A stretch of DNA of 64,000 nt from Desulfuromusa sp. (GCA_016744595.1 JADGEB010000004.1:62001-126000); one strand, 5' to 3'. Shown: positions 52,177 through 61,402, numbered from the stretch's first letter. The notes: generated from the letters alone by a model not told the origin. Numbers and translations are program-made.

Positions 52177-53804
52177 CTGAGAAACTCCTTGATCTCGTCA
52201 AGTTCCATAGGTGCCAGCAGACTCGAATCAAACTGAAACTGGCTATCCTGTTGTTTTAGTTGATTAGCACGCTGCAGCACTGCAGCGCCAAAAAGTATAT
52301 TATAGGCAACAGTTACAACTTTGCGTTGTGCAACATTCTCTAGAAAAGTATCGCGTACCCATTCGTTGAATGCGCCCATTGCCGGACCACACCAAATTTG
52401 ATAATCAATTTTTCGTGAAGCTTCGCCCCGATTGGCCCAAACGGGAGATTGTCCTAGGTACCAACGAAAAACCAGAGCCATTTTATATTTAGGGTCAGCC
52501 TCTGCCTTTTCCACCTGACGGGGATCACGCACAGCAAAATAACTACGAGTCTGCCCCCAGACAGTCGCTAAGGGGGCACGGAAGAAAGTGTTTTCAAGTT
52601 TTTCACGTTCTGCAGCAGGGAGGTTGTCCATACTGTCATAAGCACGATATAATTCGTAAAGCTTATGCGCCCGGATAGAAAACATGGTGCCGCGTTTGAC
52701 AACCTGAACTTTGACTCCCATCTCGAACATATCACCTGAGGGTGCCATGGTAATATCTGCTTGGCGAGTTTCAGCCAACATTTTCCTGACTTCATCACAG
52801 GTGCCAGATTCAACGCAGGCCTGATTAACCGATCCAGTCACCAAATAAGCAGCACCCATTGAAAAGGCAGCTAAAGCAGAAGCTGGTGTTGAAATTCCCC
52901 CACCTAAGCCGACACGAAGCTTTTGGCGATAGGCATATTTTTGTTGAAACTGCTCTTTTTGCGCCATTATTGTTGGAAACAACGATAGTGCCGGGCGGTT
53001 ATCGGTGTGTCCACCAGAATCTGCTTCAACGGTAACGTCCTGTGCCACCGGAATTTCAGCAGCCATTTCAGCTTGTGCAGCGGACAGATAACCTGACTCG
53101 ACCAGTCGGCGTAAATATTTTTCAGGTGGTGGTGCAAAAAAACGAGCTGCGACCTCCTCACGAGAAATTTTCGCAATAATCCGGTTTGGAGTAATAACCT
53201 CACCCACCTCATTACGATGAATACCATGGGTACAATAGCGAATAATTGGCAAGGTTAATGAGAGAAAAGCAGAGGCTTCAATAAGGCGAACTTCATGTTG
53301 AAGGTAAAGCTCAACGATAGCTTTTTCCAGCTCTGGCTCAGTAGGGCTGTGTATCAGATTAAAGCCAAACGGGATCCCTGATTGCTTCAAACTGGCAATG
53401 GCAATCTCAACCTCTTCTAAGCTCTGCCCGGCAGATCCAAAAAAACCAAGCATTCCCGCCCGTCCAAACTCCTGAGCCATTTTAACCGAACTGATTCCCT
53501 TCGCCATAGAGCCGCCAAGATAAGGGTAACTAATCCCATGATCCCGACAAAAAGCAGAATCACCAAGATGCTCCAATTCACAAGGAAGAACCATCCCGGA
53601 GAATATCTTTGCCGTCTGTTGATTTGGGGGGTCCATCGGCAAAGCACCGCAATACAACTTCGTTTCATCTTCATTATTCGACAAAAATAACGGCTGTCCA
53701 ATGTAACGCAGTAGCGAAACGATATCGTTACTGGCTCCCATTTTTGCACTTACAGGGAAAAATAAACCAACTCGAGCAGAAATGTTATTCATGGCGTCAT
53801 TCAA
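52173..53804 (-). CDS. pfaD: PfaD, FMN-dependent enoyl reductase of the PUFA synthase
   Basis: A 543-residue TIM-barrel flavoprotein of the 2-nitropropane-dioxygenase-like PfaD family, reducing selected enoyl intermediates while others keep their double bonds. Characteristic stretches: YIGQPLFLSN near 33, KGISSVKMAQEFGRAGMLGF near 100, RVGLGGGISTPASALAAF near 298, GAAYLVTGSVNQACVESGT and MFEMGVKVQVVKRGTMF. The ORF start at 53804 is TTG with AGGAG 7 bases upstream; an ATG at 53792 is the alternative. It overlaps the pfaA start and follows ispH by 33 bases. Confidence 0.93.
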   Translation of the reverse strand: MNDAMNNISARVGLFFPVSAKMGASNDIVSLLRYIGQPLFLSNNEDETKLYCGALPMDPPNQQTAKIFSGMVLPCELEHLGDSAFCRDHGISYPYLGGSMAKGISSVKMAQEFGRAGMLGFFGSAGQSLEEVEIAIASLKQSGIPFGFNLIHSPTEPELEKAIVELYLQHEVRLIEASAFLSLTLPIIRYCTHGIHRNEVGEVITPNRIIAKISREEVAARFFAPPPEKYLRRLVESGYLSAAQAEMAAEIPVAQDVTVEADSGGHTDNRPALSLFPTIMAQKEQFQQKYAYRQKLRVGLGGGISTPASALAAFSMGAAYLVTGSVNQACVESGTCDEVRKMLAETRQADITMAPSGDMFEMGVKVQVVKRGTMFSIRAHKLYELYRAYDSMDNLPAAEREKLENTFFRAPLATVWGQTRSYFAVRDPRQVEKAEADPKYKMALVFRWYLGQSPVWANRGEASRKIDYQIWCGPAMGAFNEWVRDTFLENVAQRKVVTVAYNILFGAAVLQRANQLKQQDSQFQFDSSLLAPMELDEIKEFLS

Positions 53805-53837
53805 ATCCTCACTCCTGGCTAATTACAAAAAAAATCT

Positions 53838-54689
53838 TTAAAGGGATTCCAAAACAGCCTGAATCTCATCAACTATCTTTTTTGGTGTCGAAGCCCCTGC
53901 AGTTAAGCCAATTTTCTGGAATTGTCGCAATTTGTCCAGAGGCAATTCATCTGCTGTTTCAACATGTAGTGCCGCTGTGCCACTGGTTTCTACCACCTGA
54001 GTTAAACGCCTGGTGTTGCTACTATTATAACCACCAACAACAATGACAAAATCAGATTTGTCAGCAATTTTAGTCGCCTCGCCCTGGCGCATTCTAGTTG
54101 CATTACAAATTGTATCAAGAACAACCAGATCAAGACCTTTACGTTTTGACAGGTCACGACTGATGGCATCAAAAACGTGCTTATCCTGAGTCGTTTGTGC
54201 CGCAAGGCAATACTTAAGATCAGGATTAAGATCACATTTTTGACATTCTTCAAGACTGTCAAATACCACTGTATCCCCGGGAGTATAGCTCAACAAACAT
54301 TTAACTTCAGGGTGAGTTTCCTCACCAAAAAGAAGAAGAACCCGGCCTTTGTCAGTATTCTCTTCAATCAACAGGCAGGCATCTTTCACCTTTGGACAAG
54401 TCGCATCGATGACATGTATCCCACGTTGAGACAAAGAGAGTTGTACTTGTTTGGTGATGCCGTGCGCACGTATTACAACGATTGAGCCAGAAGGAATATC
54501 TTCAGGGCACTCAGCGGTAATAACCCCTTTTTCAGCATACTCAGCTACAACCTGGGGATTGTGAATAATTGAACCGAGAATATAAATATCTCCAGAGACA
54601 TCATTCTTCTCAATAATATCATCCAACTTGTGCAATGCCAGACTGACCCCCATGCAGAAACCAGCACTTTTGGCGCGAATAAACTCCAT
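53838..54689 (-). CDS. ispH: 4-hydroxy-3-methylbut-2-enyl diphosphate reductase (IspH/LytB)
   Basis: A 283-residue iron-sulfur enzyme making IPP and DMAPP in the last step of the MEP isoprenoid pathway. The three cluster cysteines are in AKSAGFCMGV near 12, DATCPKVKD near 96 and DTICNATRMRQ near 194. Also visible are HNPQVV and a late GASTP. The frame is open to 54737, but the ATG at 54689 has GAGG 7 bases upstream and fits the family N terminus. It is immediately upstream of pfaD with no terminator between, so read-through into the PUFA genes is likely. Confidence 0.95.
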   Translation of the reverse strand: MEFIRAKSAGFCMGVSLALHKLDDIIEKNDVSGDIYILGSIIHNPQVVAEYAEKGVITAECPEDIPSGSIVVIRAHGITKQVQLSLSQRGIHVIDATCPKVKDACLLIEENTDKGRVLLLFGEETHPEVKCLLSYTPGDTVVFDSLEECQKCDLNPDLKYCLAAQTTQDKHVFDAISRDLSKRKGLDLVVLDTICNATRMRQGEATKIADKSDFVIVVGGYNSSNTRRLTQVVETSGTAALHVETADELPLDKLRQFQKIGLTAGASTPKKIVDEIQAVLESL

Positions 54690-54818
54690 CAAATACCTCG
54701 ACAAAAAACTTGGATTTATGTTCCACAAACTTGACATTTTGTCATTAAACAGTTTCCCAAATCAAGGCTTTTAAGGGAATTTATGCTGTCGCGGGGCGGT
54801 TTAATATCCGATATATAC

Positions 54819-54854
54819 AAAAAAAAAGACCAGATCTAAATGATCTGGTCTTTT
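54819..54854 (-). terminator. terminator of tRNA-Gly
   Basis: A 13-bp perfect stem AAAAGACCAGATC with GATCTGGTCTTTT (54824-54836, 54842-54854). Nine T follow on the minus strand. It separates tRNA-Gly from the ispH-pfa-ole train, so that train must have its own promoter in 54690-54818. Confidence 0.9.
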
Positions 54855-54863
54855 GAATTTTAA

Positions 54864-54938
<75 letters not shown>

Positions 54939-55015
54939 TCAGAAAGCCCGCTGTGACGAGCGGATGTATGTATAGCAAAACGGTTAAACGAGTGTCAATA
55001 AAAAATTTGGTATAT

Positions 55016-55603
55016 CTATTTTGCAAAAACTTTAAAAAACTTCACAAAATAATCGATTCCCGACCAAACAGTCAGAAACAGTGAAATATAGAAGACAAAG
55101 ATACCGGCATTATGGAGTGACGGATAGAGAAAATCATATTGAACACCAAAAAACCAGTAATAACGGTAATGCAACAATAGTCCAACAATAGCAATCATTT
55201 GGAAAATAGTTTTGTATTTCCCAAGATCGCTTGCCGCAATAACAATCCCTTCTGATGAAGCTATAGAGCGGATACCAGAAACAATAAGCTCTCTGGCAAG
55301 AATCACCAAAACCGCCCACGCCGGGACCCGACCTAAAGGAATCAACATAATCAAAGCTGCCATAACAATCAGTTTATCGGCTAATGGGTCTAAGAATTTG
55401 CCAAGAATCGTCACGATGCCCCACTTACGTGCTAGATAACCATCTAACCAGTCGGTAATCGATGCAGCAGTAAAGACAAAGGCGGCCCAGAAACAGCTTT
55501 CCCTTGACTCAAACAGTAACAAGAAAACAACAACTGGAACCGCTGCAATTCGAGACAGGGTCAGGATGTTCGGTAAATTTAGTAGCTTAACGTCACGAGC
55601 CAT
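55016..55603 (-). CDS. pgsA: CDP-diacylglycerol-glycerol-3-phosphate 3-phosphatidyltransferase
   Basis: A 195-residue inner-membrane enzyme making phosphatidylglycerol phosphate. The CDP-alcohol phosphotransferase signature is complete: DWLDGYLARKWG followed by GKFLDPLADK (about 46-74). Several hydrophobic helices flank it, and the start NLPNILTLSRIAAVPVVVF is typical. The gene starts with ATGA overlapping the transglycosylase stop, so the two are translated together. Confidence 0.95.
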   Translation of the reverse strand: MARDVKLLNLPNILTLSRIAAVPVVVFLLLFESRESCFWAAFVFTAASITDWLDGYLARKWGIVTILGKFLDPLADKLIVMAALIMLIPLGRVPAWAVLVILARELIVSGIRSIASSEGIVIAASDLGKYKTIFQMIAIVGLLLHYRYYWFFGVQYDFLYPSLHNAGIFVFYISLFLTVWSGIDYFVKFFKVFAK

Positions 55604-56178
55604 CAGAGAGAATCCTTTGAGCGTGAGTAAAAATCAAAATAATGCTTGACCCGCTTGACGTAATTTTGAGTTTCCTCAAATGGTGGGATGCCGCCATATC
55701 TACGCACAGTACCCGGACCAGCATTATAAGCTGCTAGTGCATAATCCAGATTCAGGTCAAAAGAATCAAGCATTTTACGCAAATAAAATGATCCCCCATA
55801 AATTGAATCGGAAGGATCAAATGGGTTTTTAACGCCGATTTCTCGAGCTGTCTCTGGCATAAGCTGCATCAACCCCTGGGCACCTTTGCTTGATACAACC
55901 TGCGGATTAAAATCACTTTCAACTTTAATGACCGCTTTTATCAGTGAACTGTCGAGTTTGAATTTCTGTGCAAAATGGGTAATAAGTGATTCCAACTGGT
56001 ATGTTTGCCCTTCCCTCCGATAGAATCGAAACTTATTATTCGTTGGAACATTTGTATAATGAACCCGTCCATACTTATCAACATGGCGGTATATGCCAGC
56101 ATGTCCAAATGTTGGGACAAGTAAGAAAATCAACAGAACAATAATTGGTATTGCGCGACTAATAACAAACATGAGCAT
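55603..56178 (-). CDS. soluble/secreted lytic transglycosylase (SLT domain)
   Basis: A 191-residue periplasmic muramidase-like enzyme. A signal peptide (about 1-26, ending near TFGHAG) is followed by a short DUF4124-like segment (YRHVDKYGRVHYTNVP) and the SLT fold. The catalytic Glu is near 87 in IKVESDFNPQ, with SKGAQGLMQLMPETA, DPSDSIYGGSFYLR and LAAYNAGPGTV. It cleaves peptidoglycan glycan strands. It is divergent from nadB and coupled to pgsA. Confidence 0.92.
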   Translation of the reverse strand: MLMFVISRAIPIIVLLIFLLVPTFGHAGIYRHVDKYGRVHYTNVPTNNKFRFYRREGQTYQLESLITHFAQKFKLDSSLIKAVIKVESDFNPQVVSSKGAQGLMQLMPETAREIGVKNPFDPSDSIYGGSFYLRKMLDSFDLNLDYALAAYNAGPGTVRRYGGIPPFEETQNYVKRVKHYFDFYSRSKDSL

Positions 56179-56261
56179 TTTATAACCTTTACCTTTTCAT
56201 CGTGTCAAGCAGAGCTTAGTGGTTTATCCAGCATTTTCCTATCTATGCAAGGCCATCATAC

Positions 56262-56290
56262 TTGACAACATTGAAACTGAAACAGATAAT
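56262..56290 (+). promoter_or_regulatory. near-consensus sigma70 promoter of nadB
   Basis: TTGACA (56262-56267), a 17-base spacer and GATAAT (56285-56290) match the housekeeping promoter in 11 of 12 positions. Transcription would start near 56297, leaving a leader of about 70 bases before the ATG at 56369. It lies inside the longest open frame (from 56219), arguing against that upstream start. Confidence 0.75.
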
Positions 56291-56368
56291 GCCGACCAGT
56301 TCATTCCTCAACCAACTTGCCCCGGTGAGTTTTCAATAATTCCCGGTCAAAACAGATGGATGCTATTT

Positions 56369-58003
56369 ATGAAAATCACAACTGATTTCCTCATTATTGG
56401 TACCGGAATTGCTGGCCTCTCCTACGCTTTAAAAGTTGCTGATCATGGTACTGTTTCTCTGATTACAAAGCGTGACATTGATATTACTGCAACCCAGTTA
56501 GCTCAGGGTGGAATAGCAGCTGTTTTCTCTGATGAAGACAGTTTTGCTTCCCATACAGAAGATACCATGGTCGCCGGAGCCTATCTTTCAGACCCGGAAG
56601 TTGTCGATCAAGTCGTCGAAGCCGGTCCCCAAGCGATTCATGACCTGATCGATTGGGGCGTTAACTTCAGCCGCAATGCAGATAAACGATACGACCTGAC
56701 ACGCGAAGGCGGCCATTCACATCGGCGGATCCTCCATGCCAAAGACGCAACCGGCCTTGAAATTGAGCGGGCTCTGGTTGATGCGGCACTCAAACATCCA
56801 AATATTACTCTCTACCAACACCACATTGCGGTAGATCTCATTACCAAAAGTAAAGTCTTACATAAAGATATCGATCAGAATAGTTGCCTTGGAGCATATA
56901 TTCTTGACATAAAAAACAAGGAGGTTCTCACCTTTGGTGCGCAATTTACCGTGCTGGCAACCGGTGGAGCAGGAAAGGTTTATTTTTATACCTGCAACCC
57001 GGATATTGCGACGGGTGATGGAATGGCTATTGGTTGGCGTGCCGGAGCCGATGTTGCCAACATGGAGTTTATGCAGTTTCACCCAACAACTCTTTATCAT
57101 CCTCTTGCCAAATCGTTCTTGATTTCAGAAGCGGTTCGTGGAGAAGGTGGAATCCTAAAGCGTGCTGATGGTTATGCATTCATGCCCGACTATCATGAGT
57201 TAAAAGATCTAGCGCCACGTGATATTGTTGCCAGAGCCATCGATAGTGAAATGAAAAAAACGGGTGCTGATAGTGTGTTTCTTGATATTACCCACAAGGG
57301 TTCCGCTTTTATCAAACATCATTTTCCAATGATTCACGAAACCTGCCTTGGTTTCGGTATTGACATGACCAAGGAACCCATCCCAGTTGTACCAGCAACC
57401 CACTACCTTTGTGGTGGACTGAGTACAGATGCTGCAGGAGAAACAAATATTCGCAACCTGTTTGCTATTGGTGAGGTGGCCTGTACCGGTCTCCACGGCG
57501 CAAATCGCCTGGCCAGCAACAGCCTTCTCGAAGGGGTTGTATTCGCTAAAAAAGCTGCTGAGATTTCATTGTCACGTCTTGGCGAACAACCGCCTCAAAA
57601 CCTGTCCGTTCCTCCTTGGGACTGTGGTAACGCAACCGATAGCGATGAAGAGGTTATTGTTGCTCACAATTGGGATGAAATCCGCCGCTGCATGTGGAAC
57701 TATGTCGGCATTGTTCGCTCAGACAAACGATTGCAGCGGGCGATGAATCGGATTCTACTGATTCAAAAAGAAATTGACCAATACTACTGGGATTTTCTGC
57801 TGACCTCTGATCTGATTGAACTGCGTAACATTACAACTGTCGCCAGATTAATTGTTCAAAGCGCTTTGTCACGTCATGAAAGTCGTGGCCTACATTACAC
57901 AATTGACCATCCTGAACGGGATGATATTAACTTTCAACATGACACAATAATACCTGGCGCCACCATTCAAACAAAAGATAATCATCAAGATTTTGAATTA
58001 TAG
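56369..58003 (+). CDS. nadB: L-aspartate oxidase
   Basis: About 544 residues. NadB oxidises L-aspartate to iminoaspartate, the first step of NAD synthesis, and can use fumarate in place of oxygen in anaerobes. It has the FAD motif FLIIGTGIAGLSYAL at the start, QLAQGGIAAVF, GGHSHRRILHAKDATG (substrate Arg region) and GLHGANRLASNSLLEGVVF near the end of the flavin domain. The C-terminal helical domain is complete. The open frame begins at 56219, but a consensus promoter lies within that extension and the family N terminus aligns with MKITTDFLIIG, so I use 56369. Confidence 0.93.
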   Translation: MKITTDFLIIGTGIAGLSYALKVADHGTVSLITKRDIDITATQLAQGGIAAVFSDEDSFASHTEDTMVAGAYLSDPEVVDQVVEAGPQAIHDLIDWGVNFSRNADKRYDLTREGGHSHRRILHAKDATGLEIERALVDAALKHPNITLYQHHIAVDLITKSKVLHKDIDQNSCLGAYILDIKNKEVLTFGAQFTVLATGGAGKVYFYTCNPDIATGDGMAIGWRAGADVANMEFMQFHPTTLYHPLAKSFLISEAVRGEGGILKRADGYAFMPDYHELKDLAPRDIVARAIDSEMKKTGADSVFLDITHKGSAFIKHHFPMIHETCLGFGIDMTKEPIPVVPATHYLCGGLSTDAAGETNIRNLFAIGEVACTGLHGANRLASNSLLEGVVFAKKAAEISLSRLGEQPPQNLSVPPWDCGNATDSDEEVIVAHNWDEIRRCMWNYVGIVRSDKRLQRAMNRILLIQKEIDQYYWDFLLTSDLIELRNITTVARLIVQSALSRHESRGLHYTIDHPERDDINFQHDTIIPGATIQTKDNHQDFEL

Positions 58004-58014
58004 GGGTGAATATT

Positions 58015-58290
58015 TTGGATATCGATACAATCCGGATAAAAATTAATCAACTTGATAGTGAGCTGTTACGCATATTCAACGAGCGAGCGGCATTAGCTTT
58101 AGAAATTGGTGAAGTAAAAAAACAACTTGATTTACCAATTTATGATCCTAAGCGGGAAAAATTAATTTTTGAACGAATTCAGAAAGCAAATAACGGACCT
58201 CTTGATAACTCAGCCATTATCCGCTTATTTGAGCGAGTGATTGACGAAAGCCGTAGTCTGGAACGGACACACACGAAAGGGAGTCGCTAA
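58015..58290 (+). CDS. chorismate mutase (AroQ type)
   Basis: About 91 residues, all helical, converting chorismate to prephenate for Phe/Tyr synthesis. Family pattern: IRIKINQLDSELLRIFNERA (N-terminal helix with active-site Arg region), ALEIGEVKK, PIYDPKREKLIFERI and the final helix IIRLFERVIDESRSLE. The start is ambiguous: TTG at 58015 has GGGGTGA 5 bases upstream, and GTG at 58006 would be 2 bases after the nadB stop. It lies between nadB and a DAHP-synthase regulatory fragment. Confidence 0.88.
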   Translation: MDIDTIRIKINQLDSELLRIFNERAALALEIGEVKKQLDLPIYDPKREKLIFERIQKANNGPLDNSAIIRLFERVIDESRSLERTHTKGSR

Positions 58291-58291
58291 A

Positions 58292-58501
58292 ATGCTTGTC
58301 ATTATGAAAAGGAAAGCAACTGAAGATAATCTGGAGCAGGTCAAGCAATTCCTGGTTGAGCAAGATTGCGATTTTCATCAATCTACCGGAGCTGATCGAA
58401 TTATTCTTGGGGTCGTTGGTGACACCAGTCGAATCAACTGTGATCAACTAAAAGACATTCCAGGGGTACTGGATCTCTACTCTATTCCCAATGAAGAATA
58501 G
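58292..58501 (+). CDS. stand-alone DAHP synthase ferredoxin-like (regulatory) domain
   Basis: A 69-residue protein matching the N-terminal ferredoxin-like domain that precedes the barrel in AroF/AroA-type DAHP synthases: MLVIMKRKATEDNLEQVKQF, then FHQSTGADRIILGVVGDTSR and LKDIPGVLDLYSIP. In the usual enzyme the catalytic barrel continues directly; here a stop follows and the next gene is on the other strand. It is co-transcribed with chorismate mutase. It may be a degraded enzyme or a free regulatory subunit acting on a synthase encoded elsewhere. The ATG at 58292 is preceded by AAAGGGAG. Confidence 0.8.
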   Translation: MLVIMKRKATEDNLEQVKQFLVEQDCDFHQSTGADRIILGVVGDTSRINCDQLKDIPGVLDLYSIPNEE

Positions 58502-58520
58502 GGCGCAGCAAGCGGCGCCC
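58501..58520. terminator. weak hairpin between convergent operons
   Basis: GGGCGC (58501-58506) pairs with GCGCCC (58515-58520) around an 8-base loop, just after the DAHP-domain stop and before the pyrE stop. There is no T run, so it is at best a weak terminator. Confidence 0.35.
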
Positions 58521-58530
58521 CTACCGTAAT

Positions 58531-59082
58531 CTAACCGACAACTTCAGATTTAGTAAACACCGTCCGGAGAACCTGCCCTGCCCCTTCAATCGCTTCACGT
58601 GCCCCTTCTTCACGATCAACCAGAGTGACAATTCCAACCACCTCAAGTCCTTCTTCTTGTGCCCGCTCAACAGCCTTCATTGAAGAACCGCCAGTTGTTG
58701 TCACGTCTTCAACAATAACAACCCGGGAACCTGGCGGCAAATTTTTACGTCCTTCCAGCCATTGACCGGTTCCATGCCCTTTAGGCTCTTTACGGATAAT
58801 AAAGGCATGAACACTGCTTCCGTCGAGCTGTGCAGCTATAGACGTTGCAGTAGCAATTGGATCTGCACCAAGGGTCAACCCGCCGACCCCATCAATTGGC
58901 TCATCAAACTTCTTAACTTCAGCCCAAAAAGCCTGACCGACAAGCAACCCACCGCGTGAATGTAAAGCTGTCTGTTTTCCATCAAAATAAAAATTACTTT
59001 TCCGGCCAGAGGCTAAAGTGACTTCACGCTCTTCGTATGATAACTCACAAATAATCGCTTTTAATTCTTCCTTAACACTCAT
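58531..59082 (-). CDS. pyrE: orotate phosphoribosyltransferase
   Basis: A 183-residue enzyme adding ribose-5-phosphate from PRPP to orotate in pyrimidine synthesis. The PRPP-binding loop VVIVEDVTTTGGSSMKAVE is near 118-136; FYFDGKQTALHSRGG and GLTLGADPIATATS are also typical. AAGGAG precedes the ATG. It is last in the purL-purQ-purF-pyrE set, 54 bases after purF. Confidence 0.95.
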   Translation of the reverse strand: MSVKEELKAIICELSYEEREVTLASGRKSNFYFDGKQTALHSRGGLLVGQAFWAEVKKFDEPIDGVGGLTLGADPIATATSIAAQLDGSSVHAFIIRKEPKGHGTGQWLEGRKNLPPGSRVVIVEDVTTTGGSSMKAVERAQEEGLEVVGIVTLVDREEGAREAIEGAGQVLRTVFTKSEVVG

Positions 59083-59136
59083 CGACTCACTCCTTGAAAT
59101 AACTTTAAATGAAAATACCTAAAAAGCTGATTTATA

Positions 59137-60546
59137 TCAAAAAAGTCCCAATTGGCTACTGTCTGTCAAACGTGGAAATTTGACTGGATAATTGCCACTG
59201 AAACAAGCATCACAAAAATCTAGTTTATGATCACCAAATTGTTCCAAGGCAGCGTGTAAACCTTTCAAGTTCAAATAACAAAGGCTATCAGCAGTAACAT
59301 ATCGAGTAATTTCCTCAATACTATGCGAAGCTGAGATAAGTTCTTTCCGAGAAGGGGTATCAATGCCATAGAAACAAGGATAGCTGGTTGGTGGACTGGA
59401 AATCCGTAAATGGACTTCCTTAGCACCAGCATTACGAATCATCTTAACAATTTTTCGAGAAGTGGTACCCCGCACAATTGAATCATCGACAACGACAACA
59501 CGCTTTCCTTCTATAATCTCGCGAACCGGATTGAGCTTTAACTTAACACCAAAATGTCGGATGGCTTGTTGCGGCTCAATAAAAGTTCGCCCAACATAAT
59601 GATTTCGGATTAAGCCTAACTCGAACGGCAGCCCGGCTTCTTCAGCAAAGCCCATCGCGGCGGGAACCCCCGAATCTGGAACAGCAATCACCAAATCCGC
59701 ATCAACTGGGTACTGACGCGCCAACTGTCGACCAAATTCTTTACGTACCGGATACACCATCCGATTAAAAATACGACTATCGGGGCGGGCAAAATAGATG
59801 TACTCAAAAATACAAGGAGTGTTGCGTACCTTTTCCTTAAAGGGAAAATAAGATTTCATTCCAATCTTATCGACTACAATCATCTCTCCCGGTTCAATCT
59901 CACGAATATATTCAGCTTCTATCAGGTCAAAAGCGCACGATTCAGATGAAACCACGTAAGCACCATCTAATTTACCAAGGCTCAGGGGCCGGAATCCACT
60001 TGGGTCACGGACCGCAATCAGTCGCGTTTCAGTCAGAAAAGCGAGACTATAGGCTCCCTTGACCTGTTGTAGAGACTCGCAAACTCGTTCTACCAGAGAA
60101 TCTGATTGAGCCCTGGCTATCAGATGGATAATCGTTTCGGTATCGGCAGTGGTTGAAAAGATAGAACCGCTTTTCTCCAAGTCATGACGCAACTCAGGAG
60201 CGTTCACAAGATTGCCATTGTGAGCAACAGCAATACTGCCTCTTGAATAATCGACCATAATCGGCTGACAGTTTTTCATGTCATTGCCGCCAGCAGTTGA
60301 ATAGCGAACATGACCTATTGCCGAACGACCCGGCAGTTTAGCAAAAACATCATCCCGTTTAAAAACGTCAGCAACCAGTCCCATACCGAGGTGAGCCTTG
60401 AGGTGCATGCCGTCTGAAGAAACAATACCGCAACTTTCCTGGCCTCTGTGTTGCAATGCATAGAGACCTAGATAGGCAAGATTAGCAGCTTCTGGGTGGC
60501 CGAAAATTCCGAACACGCCACATTCATCATGGAGTTTATCAAACAT
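59137..60546 (-). CDS. purF: amidophosphoribosyltransferase
   Basis: A 469-residue enzyme doing the first committed step of purine synthesis (PRPP and glutamine to phosphoribosylamine). A short propeptide MFDKLHDE precedes the catalytic Cys of CGVFGIFG, showing Ntn-type processing. It also has [11 protein letters not shown], the PRPP loop [13 protein letters not shown] near 345 and Cys residues including FCDACFSG, which suggest the iron-sulfur, Bacillus-like class. A TTG at 60555 would add three residues but sits only 3 bases from GGAG; the ATG at 60546 is preferred. Confidence 0.95.
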   Translation of the reverse strand: MFDKLHDECGVFGIFGHPEAANLAYLGLYALQHRGQESCGIVSSDGMHLKAHLGMGLVADVFKRDDVFAKLPGRSAIGHVRYSTAGGNDMKNCQPIMVDYSRGSIAVAHNGNLVNAPELRHDLEKSGSIFSTTADTETIIHLIARAQSDSLVERVCESLQQVKGAYSLAFLTETRLIAVRDPSGFRPLSLGKLDGAYVVSSESCAFDLIEAEYIREIEPGEMIVVDKIGMKSYFPFKEKVRNTPCIFEYIYFARPDSRIFNRMVYPVRKEFGRQLARQYPVDADLVIAVPDSGVPAAMGFAEEAGLPFELGLIRNHYVGRTFIEPQQAIRHFGVKLKLNPVREIIEGKRVVVVDDSIVRGTTSRKIVKMIRNAGAKEVHLRISSPPTSYPCFYGIDTPSRKELISASHSIEEITRYVTADSLCYLNLKGLHAALEQFGDHKLDFCDACFSGNYPVKFPRLTDSSQLGLF

Positions 60547-60570
60547 GAATAGCAATGACTCCTTAGTTGA

Positions 60571-61401
60571 TTAGAGTAGTTCTTTTTCAATAAAACCGAC
60601 CGCATTCCGATACAGCAACAGCCCCATCCCTTCTTCCGGCAATGTTTCCCGGGTCCAGCGAGGATGATGAGTACGATGGGTGTAGGCTTCAGGATGTGGC
60701 ATAAGACCAAATAATCGTCCGGTCGGATCGCAGATACCAGCAATGGAGCCCTGACTGCCGTTCGGATTGTCAGGAAAATCCATAGTCGGATGAAGATCAC
60801 AATCTGCATATTTCATGACTGTCAAGTGAAGCTTTTCAAGCTGTTGCAGAGTCTTTGGACTGTCAGTCACAAACTTGCCTTCACCATGCCGTACCGGGAG
60901 ATACAGACCATTCAGTCCCCGGGTATAAACACAGGGAGACTCTGGGTCTATTCTTAACCAACTCCAGCGATTTTCAAAACGTCCCCCTTCATTATTTGTC
61001 AGGGTGCAGGTTTGTTGGAAACCTCCATCAATCGCTGGCAACAATCCCATCTTAACCAACAACTGGAAACCGTTACAGACACCCATAACTAATTTTCCCG
61101 CAGCTATAAATTCTTTCAACTGATCAGCTAGAGATTGAGTCTGAGCGACAGAGTCACCGGCAACCCGGGCATGTAATAATCGATTCGCCCCTGCCTTAGC
61201 ACTACCAAGATCATCACCATCAAGAAATCCACCTGCCAGATTGAGAAAATGGTAATCATTCAGGTTAACCCGTCCGGCAAGCAATTCTGCGATATGAACA
61301 ATATCTGTATCAGCACCAGCCAAACGACAAGCATGAGCAACTTCACGTTCGCAATTGGTGCCATTACCGGAAATAACAATCGCCTTGACTGTTTTGACCA
61401 T
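60571..61401 (-). CDS. purQ: phosphoribosylformylglycinamidine synthase, glutaminase subunit
   Basis: A 276-residue class I glutamine amidotransferase feeding ammonia to PurL. The catalytic Cys is in GVCNGFQLLVKMG near 104; the His-Glu pair is in MPHPEAYTH near 247. The start VKAIVISGNGTNCEREVAHA is typical. It is longer than the 220-230-residue Bacillus PurQ, resembling the form paired with large PurL. Its ATG is 1 base after the purL stop. Confidence 0.94.
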   Translation of the reverse strand: MVKTVKAIVISGNGTNCEREVAHACRLAGADTDIVHIAELLAGRVNLNDYHFLNLAGGFLDGDDLGSAKAGANRLLHARVAGDSVAQTQSLADQLKEFIAAGKLVMGVCNGFQLLVKMGLLPAIDGGFQQTCTLTNNEGGRFENRWSWLRIDPESPCVYTRGLNGLYLPVRHGEGKFVTDSPKTLQQLEKLHLTVMKYADCDLHPTMDFPDNPNGSQGSIAGICDPTGRLFGLMPHPEAYTHRTHHPRWTRETLPEEGMGLLLYRNAVGFIEKELL

Positions 61402-61402
61402 A

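Noticed and set aside
56219..56368. Upstream extension of nadB to the first start of the open frame
   Set aside because: A near-consensus promoter (56262-56290) lies inside it and the FAD-binding N terminus aligns with the ATG at 56369.
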